DNA of 64,000 bases from AP-15 sp963724435 (GTDB taxonomy: Bacteria; Pseudomonadota; Alphaproteobacteria; ATCC43930; CGMCC-115725): contig CAVRUN010000001.1 in NCBI GenBank assembly GCA_963724435.1, positions 248,001 to 312,000 of the forward strand, given 5' to 3'. Made by a program: the position numbers and the translations under genes. Each line of letters begins with the position of its first letter. Positions within the stretch are counted from its first letter, which is position 1. The notes beneath the pieces are model-generated. The model worked only from the letters and a program-made list of their open reading frames with translations. It had not been told where the DNA came from and ran no database searches. Positions 17,447 to 26,911 of this stretch are shown one piece after another.

Positions 17447-18424
17447 TTAGGCGGAGGCTGGTAACTTGGCATATTCGACGGCGCGGCGATCAAGCCAATC
17501 CAGTAGCGCGGGAACAACCGGCGTGATGTCTCGATAGTGCTCCGTTGCTGCCGGCATCTCGCGGATCGCGGCGGCTAGTTCGGACGCGTTGTCAGCGGTG
17601 CGGATCGCGGCGTCGAGACGCGTAATGTGGGTACGTATCGTGAATAGGATCGCCCCCGTCATCGGCAATCGCTGGATCGTCTGGCGTTCGACCCGCAGCC
17701 ACAACTCCGCCCCGGCATTCCAGCCCTGGCCAGGTGTGGCTATCGGCGGACGAAACGGCCGGAACGCCGCCGGGCTGTCGGTTACGATCCAGTTTAACCG
17801 TCCCATCAGCCGATCCGGCTTTAGCTGCGCGAAGAGGCGATCGACCGGTCGCGCCAGCTTTTCCACGTATCCCGGCACCGGCTGGTGAATGGCCCCGAGT
17901 GGTCGCGCGATCTTGTCGGCCAGCCGCCAAGCCGAAGGGGAGCACAAAGAAGCGCCGACCAGCCGATAACCCCTCGTGGGATCCGTCGTAGCGGGCATCA
18001 GCAGGCAGAAATCTTCGGCCACCAACCGACCGGCAATATCCAGCGGATGAAGCTGAGACGGGGAGCCCCGCGGCAGCGCTAGGCTCCAATTTTCACCGGT
18101 CGCCAAATTTAGCAAGCGCTCGCCATCGCGGCAAAAGACGGACGGATGATGCTCGACCAAATGTTCCGCAAGCATCTGCAATAACTCGTCCGCCGCCGCT
18201 AGCGCTTCGGGAAGAACAGCAAATACTTCGTCATGCCGGGTCCGGAGCAGCGTGCGCTTCGCGGCCAATGCTGACGCGAGATGATCGTCGATCCCGATCC
18301 ACTCGCGGCGCTGGAGTGGTATCAGCCCCATCGACAAACGAAAATGCCCGCCGTCAAACGGCAGATATCGGGCGCCAGCCGCGCCGACATTCACCTGTGG
18401 CGCCTCTGCCGGGAGTGACGACAT
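17447..18424 (-). CDS. DUF3445 heme-dependent oxidative N-demethylase family protein
   Basis: 325 residues of the DUF3445 family (which includes the heme subunit DmmA of dimethylamine monooxygenase). Recognisable by FRLSMGLIPL near the N-terminus, the CSPSAWRLADKI..PLGAIHQPVPGY core at ~160-185, and NWIVTDSP. Characterised relatives oxidatively remove a methyl group from amines. No reductase subunit genes (DmmB/C/D) are nearby. It lies 34 bp downstream of a methyltransferase on the same strand, so the two are probably cotranscribed. Confidence 0.82.
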   Translation of the reverse strand: MSSLPAEAPQVNVGAAGARYLPFDGGHFRLSMGLIPLQRREWIGIDDHLASALAAKRTLLRTRHDEVFAVLPEALAAADELLQMLAEHLVEHHPSVFCRDGERLLNLATGENWSLALPRGSPSQLHPLDIAGRLVAEDFCLLMPATTDPTRGYRLVGASLCSPSAWRLADKIARPLGAIHQPVPGYVEKLARPVDRLFAQLKPDRLMGRLNWIVTDSPAAFRPFRPPIATPGQGWNAGAELWLRVERQTIQRLPMTGAILFTIRTHITRLDAAIRTADNASELAAAIREMPAATEHYRDITPVVPALLDWLDRRAVEYAKLPASA

Positions 18425-18458
18425 TGGAGAGGGTGAACTCGGACCAGCGCTTATCCGA

Positions 18459-19994
18459 TCAAGCGATCCGCAGGGCCTCCAAGGTCGGTAGCTGCTTCTC
18501 GGCGAAATCGCGCGCCTGAATGCCGAGCTCGGCCAGATTCTCCTCGAGGGTCTGTAACGGCTGGCCGTCTTTTACCAGCACCCCGCCACTTGCCTGCAAG
18601 ATCTGCCAAGCTGCCCGAGCCCATTCCTCCGGCGTCCTGCAACCCTGTCGGCGGGCCAGAAGAAAAAGCTGATGGAAGCGCGGCACCGGAACACCGCCGC
18701 CGGTCACCGGGCTGGCGAGAAAGCTTGCCTCGGCGTTGCCGCGGGCTTGGTCCAGCATAAAATGATTGAGATTGTCGGTCTTAGAGTTGACCCGATCCTG
18801 GATATCATCATCTCGGGCCGGTGCAAGGTCATCTTTTCCGGTTAGAATCAGCACTGCCTCGCGCAATTGTGCGACATTTATTTCCGCCCCGCGGACCCGT
18901 TGTTCGATTTCACCCAGAGTCTTGGGCCGCTGGTCGGACACCGCATCGAGGATCGGTCCATAAACCGCATCGCTTATCGTCGCTGAGCCGAGGACTCCGA
19001 CAACATCAGGGGTGATCGCAGTTCGGCTCTTCGTTAGGACAACTTTTTGCTGACGTAACGCCTCGGTCTGCTCGAAGGTCGACAGCCGGCGCGCTCCCTT
19101 GATCCAATAATCGCGGCGGAATTGTTGGTTGACCATGAAATCGCGTACCGATTCGCGAAACGTCGGATCGGAAATGTTCATCAGAACGCCTTGCTGCGCC
19201 GGGGTAAGATTAAGACTGTCGATGTTGTCGAGATAAGAGGCCGAGCACACGTAAGTCAGCTTTGCGGAACTCAGCCACTCCGACATCTCGCTAAAGGAGA
19301 TTGGTAGCCAATCCCGATTGAAATATTCGTGAGCGAGATAGCGGCGGTCTTGATCTCTCAGCCCCTTGATGCGCTCGCCGACTATTGGGTTGACGCGGGC
19401 AAATATAGGATCGACTGCCATCAAATTGGCTGCGAAATCGAGGGCGGCGTCGATCCGAGAGGGCCAACCTCCACCCCGAGCGCTCATCGAGGAGATGTGC
19501 TCGGCCAGGAGACGCCGCATCGGCATCATCGCCGCCCAGCCGGGCTGGGTGTTATAGCTGATGTAAAGTATCCCAGCGACCTTGAGCTTACGGCGGACAA
19601 AGTCGACGATGATCCGCCGGTTATCGTCCGATATCCAACTCCAGATCCCGTGCAAACCGATATACGCGAAATCCGGCAGATCGGTGCGAGCGCAAAACTC
19701 GGCGAACAAATCGTCGAACAGCCGCGCGTCGGAACCGGATGTTACGCCTAACGATTGAGCGTAGGCCGCTTGCGCCGGATTGAAATCGGTGCCGTACCAC
19801 TGAGTCTCCGAGGCTGCGGCATGAATATTGAGGCTTAACCCTTGACCAAATCCGAGTTCGCAAGCCGCGTCGATCTCAGGTGGCGCAACACCGGCACACA
19901 GTAGCAACAGCGGAATGCGAAGCGGGTTCAGCTCTCGGTAATAACCGGAGGTATAGCCGATATCCGCCACATAACCTTGCGTCCAGTCGTCCAA
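18459..19994 (-). CDS. SAM-dependent methyltransferase with C-terminal regulatory domain
   Basis: 511 residues: a class I methyltransferase domain (CELGFGQGLSLNIHAAA as motif I, YGTDFNPAQ, then DFAYIGLHGIWSWI) followed by a methyltransferase regulatory domain (~225-310, around PISFSEMSEWLSSAKLTYVCSASY) and a C-terminal extension. The start is TTG (19994), supported by GGAGGAGG 7 nt upstream. Substrate unknown; the regulatory-domain class is often found with unlinked substrates. Upstream of the DUF3445 gene by 34 bp. Confidence 0.82.
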   Translation of the reverse strand: MDDWTQGYVADIGYTSGYYRELNPLRIPLLLLCAGVAPPEIDAACELGFGQGLSLNIHAAASETQWYGTDFNPAQAAYAQSLGVTSGSDARLFDDLFAEFCARTDLPDFAYIGLHGIWSWISDDNRRIIVDFVRRKLKVAGILYISYNTQPGWAAMMPMRRLLAEHISSMSARGGGWPSRIDAALDFAANLMAVDPIFARVNPIVGERIKGLRDQDRRYLAHEYFNRDWLPISFSEMSEWLSSAKLTYVCSASYLDNIDSLNLTPAQQGVLMNISDPTFRESVRDFMVNQQFRRDYWIKGARRLSTFEQTEALRQQKVVLTKSRTAITPDVVGVLGSATISDAVYGPILDAVSDQRPKTLGEIEQRVRGAEINVAQLREAVLILTGKDDLAPARDDDIQDRVNSKTDNLNHFMLDQARGNAEASFLASPVTGGGVPVPRFHQLFLLARRQGCRTPEEWARAAWQILQASGGVLVKDGQPLQTLEENLAELGIQARDFAEKQLPTLEALRIA

Positions 19995-20290
19995 GCTCGA
20001 CCTCCTCCGTCCAGCACCAGAAGCTCTGCCGCCAGCTTGCTCCTGCCCCGTTTATTTACAGCGAATTGGCTAGCCCTTCGGAGGTAATTTCGCTTGGCTG
20101 ACAGGAAGCGCGAGTCATCCGGGGCGGCTGCCAAGCGAGAGCGAGACATGGCGGCGCAGCGCTCTCCGCCGGGCACGAGCCGATCGGCGGATGGTGCATT
20201 GGCCGCGAACCACCCGACGAACGGTCGGCAAGTGGCGTGGCGTGAGTTTAAGACGTGCTGCGGTCTATTGATTTTGTTTGGACCGTTCGC

Positions 20291-21343
20291 TCAAACCCGC
20301 TCCGGAGTAGCGATCTGATCGACGGTGCACTGCGCGGCCGCCTTATCTGGCCGCCAACGAACGAGCTTTGTCCCGTGCCGGAAACGACCGGCCGTGATCT
20401 GGTTGTACTCGACCTCAACCACCAGTTCGGGGCGCAAGGGCTGCCACTCGCCGGAACGCTCCGTGCTCCAGCGGCTCGGGCCTCCGGGTGCATTTCCGGT
20501 AAAGCCGGGCGGCTCGCACAGTGCTTCCAACTGGCGGGTCAGCGCCGGACGGTCGCGATTGGGGATCGTCGAGGTAAACCCGACATGGTTTAAATGGCCC
20601 TCCCGATCGTAAAGCCCTAGCAGCAGCGATCCGACCTCCGGTCGATTGCTCAGATAGCGGAAACCGCCGACGACGCAATCCGCGGTGCGATGCGGCTTGA
20701 CCTTGATCATTGCACGTTCGCCGGACTCATAGGCGCCGTCGAGCCGCTTGGCGACAACGCCGTCGAGCGAGCCCTGACCGGCTTCGCGCAACCACTTTTC
20801 GGCCACGCGGCGGTCGCGGGTCATCGGCGACAGGGTCAGCCGGTTGGCGACGCCATGGGACGCGACAAATCCGTCCAACGCCGCCCGCCGTGCGGTCAGC
20901 GGCGAGCGCATCAGGCTTTCGCCATCGGGTGCGATCAGAATATCCAACAAAATCAGACGCGCCGGAGTCTCGGCGGCGAGCTTACGGATCCTGCTCTCGG
21001 CCGGGTGGAGACGCGCCTGCAAAGCGTCAAACGAGAACTCGCTATCAATTCCAATCACGAGTTCACCGTCGACAACAAAGCGTGCCGCCCGGACCCCGCC
21101 CAGCAGAGCAACCATTTCCGGGAAATAGCGCCCGAGCGGCTTGCCGGATTTGGCCCTAAGCTCGACCGCGTCGCCCGCCTTGAACGCAAGGCAGCGAAAC
21201 CCGTCCCATTTGGGTTCGTATTGCCATTCGCCATCATCGAGCGGCAGCGCGTCCGCCGTCCGCGCCTCCATAGGGGGCGTGTCGAGCGGCAGACCATAAT
21301 CCGACCCGCCGATTGCCGCCGCATCCGCGTCAGCCGTCGTCAC
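20291..21343 (-). CDS. ATP-dependent DNA ligase (LigC-like, ligase core only)
   Basis: 350 residues holding the adenylation domain and OB fold. Nucleotidyl lysine K45 in EPKWDGFR; FVVDGELV, SLDGVVAKRLD and IKVKPH are further motifs. A longer reading frame extends to 21415, but GTG 21343 overlaps the TGA of ligD in a GTGA junction and fits the usual N-terminus, so translation is probably coupled. It seals nicks; with LigD it suggests an NHEJ-type repair unit. Relatives function as accessory ligases in bacteria with Ku. Confidence 0.88.
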   Translation of the reverse strand: MTTADADAAAIGGSDYGLPLDTPPMEARTADALPLDDGEWQYEPKWDGFRCLAFKAGDAVELRAKSGKPLGRYFPEMVALLGGVRAARFVVDGELVIGIDSEFSFDALQARLHPAESRIRKLAAETPARLILLDILIAPDGESLMRSPLTARRAALDGFVASHGVANRLTLSPMTRDRRVAEKWLREAGQGSLDGVVAKRLDGAYESGERAMIKVKPHRTADCVVGGFRYLSNRPEVGSLLLGLYDREGHLNHVGFTSTIPNRDRPALTRQLEALCEPPGFTGNAPGGPSRWSTERSGEWQPLRPELVVEVEYNQITAGRFRHGTKLVRWRPDKAAAQCTVDQIATPERV

Positions 21344-24012
21344 GCGGCGGCCTTTGCCGAAAGCAACCTGATCAACTCCTCCAGCGGACGCTCGCTGTCG
21401 CAATATTCCTTCCACGCATCCGTCTTGGCGAGCAAATCCGGGACGGAGCGAAGGGTAAAGCGCGTCGGATCGAGATTAACCCTTACCTGCGGCCAAGTAA
21501 GCGGCATCGATACCGTGGCGCCCGGCCGAGCCCGCGGCGATAGCGGCGCTACCGCGGTCGACATGCGGTCATTCCGCAGGTAATCGAGAAATATCCGGCC
21601 GCCGCGCACCCGCTTTGCCATGTTGACGACATATCGGTCGGGATGGTCATGCGCCAGCCGCAGACAGACCTCGTGCGCAAAAGCTTTGGCCTCCGGCCAG
21701 CCCAGCGGGTTTTTTTGTGCCGCGGCCAATGGCGTTACAACGTGCAGGCCTTTGCCGCCGGTGGTCTTGCAAAAGCACACGAGGCCAAGGTCCTCGAGAC
21801 GCTCGCGCAACTCTTTGGCGGCCTCGACAACGGTCGAAAACGCGACGTCCGGGCCCGGATCAAGATCGAAAACCAGGCGACCGGGCACCTCGGGGCGATG
21901 CGGTTCGCAGTTCCAGGGGTGCAACTCAACCCCTGCCACCTGAGCGACGGCGGCCAGCCCTTCGATCCGATCGATCTGCAGGTAGGGCTTGTGGTCGCCA
22001 AACACGCTTACTTGTTCCAACAGGTTGGAAGTGCCGCGCATCGCGTGGCGCTGAAAGAAACGCTCACCATCAATTCCGTCCGGAGCGCGAATGATCGAGC
22101 ACGGCCGCCCCCGCAGATGCTCGATCATCCACGGACCGACGGCTTCGAGATAACGTGCGAGATCGAGCTTGGTGACCGGTTCACCGTCGCCGCCATCAGG
22201 CCAGAGGGTCTTGTCCGGATGGGAGATGACGACCCCCATGGCGATCGGCTTGCCCGAGGCGGATCGTCCGGGTGTTGATGCCGATCGTGACGGCGACACC
22301 GGAGCCGGGATTGCGGTCTCTTCCGCCGGGGCTGGTGCCTCGGCCTCGACTTCGGTTGCGGGCTTATCCTGCCGCAACCCCTTGAAGGCGGCTTGGCGCA
22401 CCATGCCGTCGGCAGTCCAACCGGCAAATTCGATTTCGGCGACGAGTTCGGGCCGGGTCCAACGGATATTGGCCTGGTGCCGCGGCGCACCGGTTCCGGT
22501 AAAGGGGGAAACCTCGGCTTCCGCCGCCTCCAGTAATGGCACGAGCTGGTCGAGCTTTTCTTTAGCAAACCCGGTGCCGACCCGGCCGATATAGACAAAT
22601 TGAGCGCCGCGATTGACCCCGACCAGAAGCGAGCGGAACCTGTCGTTGGTTGTTGTCCACCCGCCAATAACAACCTCATGGCCGGCGCGGCATTTGGCCT
22701 TTGTCCAGGTGGTGCTACGACCCGGTTGGTAGTAGGGTGCATCGAGACGTTTCGAGACGATGCCCTCGAGCGACAACCGGCAGGCCGACTTCAACACCGC
22801 ATCGCCGCCGGTCGCAAAATGCTCGACATAGCGGATCAGCGGCCCGGCGCCGTCCCTGTGCAAGAGCTCGCGCAAGCGGCGCTTTCTCTCCGACAACGGT
22901 TCCGGCTGCAAATCCCCGCTTTGGTCAAACAGCAGGTCAAACGCGTAAAGAACGAGGTCGTCGGTTTTTTGCTCGGACAGTGCTGATTGCAGTGCGGCAA
23001 AATCGGGCGCGCCGTTTTCGTCATGCGCGACGATTTCGCCATCGATCAGACAATTGTCGAGGTTGGCGGCTTCTCTTGCGATCGCCCGGAATTTCGCCGT
23101 CCAGTCGAGGCCCTTGCGGGTTCGCAGAGCAACCTTGCCGGCTTCAACCCGAAGCTGGACGCGGTATCCGTCGAATTTGATTTCGTGAACCCACTCGCCG
23201 CCGGACGGCGGTCGCTCGACCAGCGTGCACAGCTGCGGTGGAACAAACTCGGGAATGGGCACGCTCCGAGCGGCTCTTTTTTTCGTCTCTTGTTTACGGC
23301 GGGGAGGTTTGATTTGGGCCGAGCCCGGCGTTGTGTCGCCATTCTTGCTGTTGTTGCTGTGCCAGACGGCGTCAGCTGCCGCAGATGACCGGGCCGCTAG
23401 GATAAACGGCTTTGGCCCGCGGCCCTCGCCGGCCGCAATCTTTTCCATTGTACGGCCTGAAGCGACCGAGCGGTCTTGTGCCAGCAATGCCTCGCCTTCG
23501 CCGTCCCGGGCAAAATCGTCGCGGTGCTTGATCAACAGCCAGTTGGTCCGCTTACCGCGGCTTGTGTCACGCTTGAGACGAACCAGGACCCATCCGCCGT
23601 GCAAACGCTGACCGAAAAGGTTGAATTTGAGTTCGCCGCGGTCGAGGGCGTGCTGCGGCGTCTCACTCCCGACCGGCTCCCAATAGCCGCGATCCCAGAG
23701 CTGGACCGTGCCGCCGCCATATTCGCCCTGCGGGATCGTGCCTTCAAAATTACCGTAGTCGAGAGGATGGTCCTCGACCTCGACCGCGAGGCGACGATCA
23801 TGTGGATCGACCGATGGGCCGCGCGTCACCGCCCAGGATTTAAAGACCCCGTCGAGTTCGAGTCGCAAATCATAGTGAAGCCGGCGAGCGGCATGCTTTT
23901 GCACAACAAACCGCAACCGCTCCGAGGGAGCGGTAGCGGCCTCTCCGCTAGGCTCCTTGGTCTTGCCGAAATCGCGTTTGGCGCGGTATTGGGCGAGCTT
24001 GGATTCCGCCAC
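21340..24012 (-). CDS. ligD: Multifunctional NHEJ DNA ligase LigD (PE-LIG-POL)
   Basis: 890 residues with all three modules in the alphaproteobacterial order: 3'-phosphoesterase (~25-200; KHAARRLHYDLRLELDG, EDHPLDYGNFEG), ATP ligase (~255-560; nucleotidyl lysine ~K279 in IKFDGYR), and the primase/polymerase domain (~600-890; FDLDPGPDVAF acidic pair, TTGGKGLHVVTPL). A TTG at 24021 opens the frame, but GGAG sits too close to it; GTG 24012 has 10-nt spacing and gives a standard MAESKLAQYRAKRDF-like start. No ku gene lies within the window, so Ku must be elsewhere. Confidence 0.93.
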   Translation of the reverse strand: MAESKLAQYRAKRDFGKTKEPSGEAATAPSERLRFVVQKHAARRLHYDLRLELDGVFKSWAVTRGPSVDPHDRRLAVEVEDHPLDYGNFEGTIPQGEYGGGTVQLWDRGYWEPVGSETPQHALDRGELKFNLFGQRLHGGWVLVRLKRDTSRGKRTNWLLIKHRDDFARDGEGEALLAQDRSVASGRTMEKIAAGEGRGPKPFILAARSSAAADAVWHSNNSKNGDTTPGSAQIKPPRRKQETKKRAARSVPIPEFVPPQLCTLVERPPSGGEWVHEIKFDGYRVQLRVEAGKVALRTRKGLDWTAKFRAIAREAANLDNCLIDGEIVAHDENGAPDFAALQSALSEQKTDDLVLYAFDLLFDQSGDLQPEPLSERKRRLRELLHRDGAGPLIRYVEHFATGGDAVLKSACRLSLEGIVSKRLDAPYYQPGRSTTWTKAKCRAGHEVVIGGWTTTNDRFRSLLVGVNRGAQFVYIGRVGTGFAKEKLDQLVPLLEAAEAEVSPFTGTGAPRHQANIRWTRPELVAEIEFAGWTADGMVRQAAFKGLRQDKPATEVEAEAPAPAEETAIPAPVSPSRSASTPGRSASGKPIAMGVVISHPDKTLWPDGGDGEPVTKLDLARYLEAVGPWMIEHLRGRPCSIIRAPDGIDGERFFQRHAMRGTSNLLEQVSVFGDHKPYLQIDRIEGLAAVAQVAGVELHPWNCEPHRPEVPGRLVFDLDPGPDVAFSTVVEAAKELRERLEDLGLVCFCKTTGGKGLHVVTPLAAAQKNPLGWPEAKAFAHEVCLRLAHDHPDRYVVNMAKRVRGGRIFLDYLRNDRMSTAVAPLSPRARPGATVSMPLTWPQVRVNLDPTRFTLRSVPDLLAKTDAWKEYCDSERPLEELIRLLSAKAAA

Positions 24013-24168
24013 TTTTCGCAAACTCCTTGGCGGCGTGATCGACTAATATCCTAATCCACGGCAAGAGCGAGTGTTCCGATTCGCTTTATCTCAGGCCTTT
24101 CAGGTGAACTCGCCCGGCGTGCAGCCCTATATGCAGCGCGGCGAGACGCGCTGCCATCTCGCGATCGA

Positions 24169-25137
24169 CTAATCGAGAGCCTGGTTCAGGAACGCGTCCA
24201 TTCGCGCTGTCGCTGATTTTGAGAGATCGTTCGGGAACAGCGTAAAACCATGCGCGCCACCTGGGTAGATCGCCAACTCGGCCTGATTTCCCGCCGCGAC
24301 CCAGCGCGCATGCATGAACAAGCTGTCATCGAGGAGCGCGTCCTTGGTGCCGACCGTAAACAAGGCCGGGCACAAGTTTTTCAGATCGGCGTATAGCGGA
24401 GAGATGTCGGGGTCGCGCCGATCGGTGATCGTCGGCAGGAACGCGTTATAGAATTGCTGCATGTCGATGGTTCGCAGCACCAGCCTCGTGCTGCCGAATT
24501 GCCGCTGGCTCGGCGTCATGCTCAGATCGAAAGCGCCATAAACAATATTGGCCGCGCGAAAACCGGTGTAGCCGTGACGGTCGCGCATCCGCAGTATCGT
24601 TACGGCGGTAAGATGACCGCCCGCCAACTCGCCTCCGATCGTCAAAGTATCCCTGCCGAATTGCCGCTTGCCATGCTGCACGAGCCACATGGCGGCGGCC
24701 TCGCAATCATCCGGTCCCGCCGGATATGGATGTTCCGGCGCCAGCCGATACTCGGGGGCGACGACCGTCTGTCCGGTGTTGTCGGCGATCCGTTCGAGCA
24801 TTGGGTCTTGCATATCGGCGCCGCCCAGCACCCAGCCACCGCCATGCAGATGTAGATAAATTCCACGCGCTGGATGCGCCGGCTCGATGACGCGCAACGG
24901 GATCTGAGCTCCATCTTTGCCGGTGATGGTGATTGTTCGCGCACGGCTCGACATGACCGGGGCCGGGAACGGTCCTTCGCCGCGTCGCCGGGCGGCGCGC
25001 ATTGCCGCGGCGCCGACAATCCACCACTCCGGCTGGCCGCTCAGCAATTCGATCATCTGGGCATTGAGCTTCGCCGTTTCGGGATCGATCGCGGCGTCGT
25101 CAAACAAAGCGGGATCGAACGGGCGAGTATCGGTCAT
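24169..25137 (-). CDS. HSL-type alpha/beta hydrolase with catalytic Ser replaced by Leu
   Basis: 322 residues of the hormone-sensitive-lipase (family IV) esterases. The oxyanion motif HGGGW (98-102), DPDISPLYA, catalytic Asp (D266 in GTKDALL) and His (H296 in GGAHGF) are intact. The nucleophile motif, normally GDSAGG or GESAGG, reads GGELAGG (168-174), so L171 (codon TTG, 24627-24625) occupies the serine position; one base change from TCG explains it. Hydrolase activity should be lost or greatly changed. ATG 25137 follows AGGAG; an earlier in-frame ATG at 25173 is less likely. Confidence 0.87.
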   Translation of the reverse strand: MTDTRPFDPALFDDAAIDPETAKLNAQMIELLSGQPEWWIVGAAAMRAARRRGEGPFPAPVMSSRARTITITGKDGAQIPLRVIEPAHPARGIYLHLHGGGWVLGGADMQDPMLERIADNTGQTVVAPEYRLAPEHPYPAGPDDCEAAAMWLVQHGKRQFGRDTLTIGGELAGGHLTAVTILRMRDRHGYTGFRAANIVYGAFDLSMTPSQRQFGSTRLVLRTIDMQQFYNAFLPTITDRRDPDISPLYADLKNLCPALFTVGTKDALLDDSLFMHARWVAAGNQAELAIYPGGAHGFTLFPNDLSKSATARMDAFLNQALD

Positions 25138-25315
25138 GGCATATTCTCCTGCTCGGATGTCTTTTGCTGTCACAAGCTATCGGCCGGGGCGAGGATCGGC
25201 GCCAGGTCGAGATCTGGCAGGTAGAGATCTGTAGGTAAGGATATCGCAATAACTGCAGCGCACCTTCATAACAGATGGCCCAGCGGCGCAGGTTAGCGCG
25301 GCTTGGGCCGAAGCT

Positions 25316-25621
25316 ATGTTTCGGGAACTGAAGCGAGCAATTCCGCGTTCAAAGCCTCGCATGGCAGCGATTTGGGAGGACGTCTTGCAGACGGCGGAAG
25401 TTCGGATTTCCGACGACGATTTCGGCAAGCGATTGAAGGATATGCGGCTTTGGCTAGATGGCAATCGATTTGAGCCATTAGTCTTTACCTATTTCTATCT
25501 CGATCCGGGTATGAAGGTCCGCGTCTTATTTAAATTCGAGGATGAGGCTGAAGCGTTCGCAAATGAATTTGGTGGGTCTTTGATTGAGACCGCCGGTGCC
25601 GATCGGCGTTCTGCCGCGTGA
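25316..25621 (+). CDS. Small hypothetical protein
   Basis: 101 residues, soluble, mixed charge, no signal. The middle (DDDFGKRLKDMRLWLDGNRFEPLVFTYFYLDPGMKVRVLF) has alternating hydrophobic positions expected of an alpha/beta fold, and codon positions look genic. Two starts are possible: ATG 25316 or ATG 25361 (MAAIWEDV). No family is recognised. Confidence 0.5.
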   Translation: MFRELKRAIPRSKPRMAAIWEDVLQTAEVRISDDDFGKRLKDMRLWLDGNRFEPLVFTYFYLDPGMKVRVLFKFEDEAEAFANEFGGSLIETAGADRRSAA

Positions 25622-25735
25622 CGAGTGCGAGTTCTAGGTGCTGCGCCTCTTTTTATGCACGCGACAGTAAAGGGCCAAAGAGAGCGCGTTGGGCTCGTGA
25701 TGCTAGCCCCGTTCCAAGGGCGTGAGCGTCGGCGG

Positions 25736-26716
25736 TTAATGCAAATTGAGACCGGGCATATAAGTGGGAGGGTCGAGACCGACGCCGACCAAGTGCCCAA
25801 AGAACTTCGCGAGCATTCGGCGATCCGTCTCCGGCAAGGGCGGCTTCAGGATCGAGGCGATATTGGTTTGTAAATGTTCGACATTGCCGGTGCCGAAGAG
25901 GACGACATCGACACCGGGCTCGTGCCGGACAAACCGATAGGCAGCTTCGGGGACGGTCAGGGCGCCCCCGCCATCGGCATGGATCAGAAAACCGAGCGGG
26001 TTCGGCGCATGGCCGAGCCACCGCGCGACCTTGTTTTCGGACGCTAGCTGACGCAATTCGGCCTTCAGCCGTTGCGGTTGCGAAAAGATGTTGCGCACCG
26101 CGAACATGATTAACGTACCGACCCGGTTCGCTGCTGTGTGAGGGAACACCAGGTCCCGCGCGTTCTGGTGCATCATGTGAAAGGCGACCATGACGACATC
26201 CCACACGCCGTCATCGACCGCCTGCCGCAGCATTTCATGAGCGGCATCGCTGGAGCCGGTTTCAGTCACGCCGAGAAAGCGGATCTTTCCCTTCGCCTGC
26301 TGATCCAGCAGCACCGGTGCAATTACTTCTCGGGCATCATCATAAGCTTCCGGGGAGACGCCATGCAGCTGAAAGACATCGATGTAATCGGTGCCAAGCT
26401 GCTTGAGCGAATTGTCGAGGCTGGCGATCACCCGCTCGCTCCCTGAGCGATAGCTGCGGCGGGGGACCCAGGCCTTGCTTGTGATCACGACCTGGTCGCG
26501 CCGCAGCGCCTTCAGCGCCTTGCCCAAGACCTCCTCGGTGCCGTAGACGGCGGCGGTGTCGAACAGGTTCACGCCGAGCGAAAACGCCTGGTGCACCAAA
26601 CTGATGGCTTCGGCCTCGCTCTTTCCGGTGCCGAGCCCAAGACGGCTGAAACCGCCACAGCCAAGCCCCGCAACGCTGACCTTGAGACCGGTTCTGCCGA
26701 GTGTCGTGTACTCCAT
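25736..26716 (-). CDS. Aldo/keto reductase
   Basis: 326 residues of the AKR barrel. Catalytic tetrad candidates: D in NLFDTAAVYG, the Tyr of that same motif, K in ITSKAW and H in FQLHGVS. The C-terminal NADPH-binding stretch reads VVLFGTGNVEHLQTNI. Substrate unknown. ATG 26716. Divergent from the luciferase-like gene at 26912, so the 195-bp gap holds both promoters. Confidence 0.88.
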   Translation of the reverse strand: MEYTTLGRTGLKVSVAGLGCGGFSRLGLGTGKSEAEAISLVHQAFSLGVNLFDTAAVYGTEEVLGKALKALRRDQVVITSKAWVPRRSYRSGSERVIASLDNSLKQLGTDYIDVFQLHGVSPEAYDDAREVIAPVLLDQQAKGKIRFLGVTETGSSDAAHEMLRQAVDDGVWDVVMVAFHMMHQNARDLVFPHTAANRVGTLIMFAVRNIFSQPQRLKAELRQLASENKVARWLGHAPNPLGFLIHADGGGALTVPEAAYRFVRHEPGVDVVLFGTGNVEHLQTNIASILKPPLPETDRRMLAKFFGHLVGVGLDPPTYMPGLNLH

Positions 26717-26911
26717 CGGTTACTCTAACGCCGTGTTTCCTGCCTCCGTTTTAATGCAGACAGCTGACCCACCGCCATAAAATCGCAATGCGGAGGTGTC
26801 GGTGAATGCCGGAGCCCGCATAGCGCGGCAGCCGAAAATATGAGAGGGTTGCGTGACGGTGCGGGATACAGCATCCCGCGATGACGGAGCAGCCGATCCG
26901 GAGGGCCTATT

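Noticed and set aside
24071..24172. Short plus-strand frame ending GETRCHLAID, overlapping the esterase stop
   Set aside because: 34 codons, no family; may be a gene remnant but cannot be supported.
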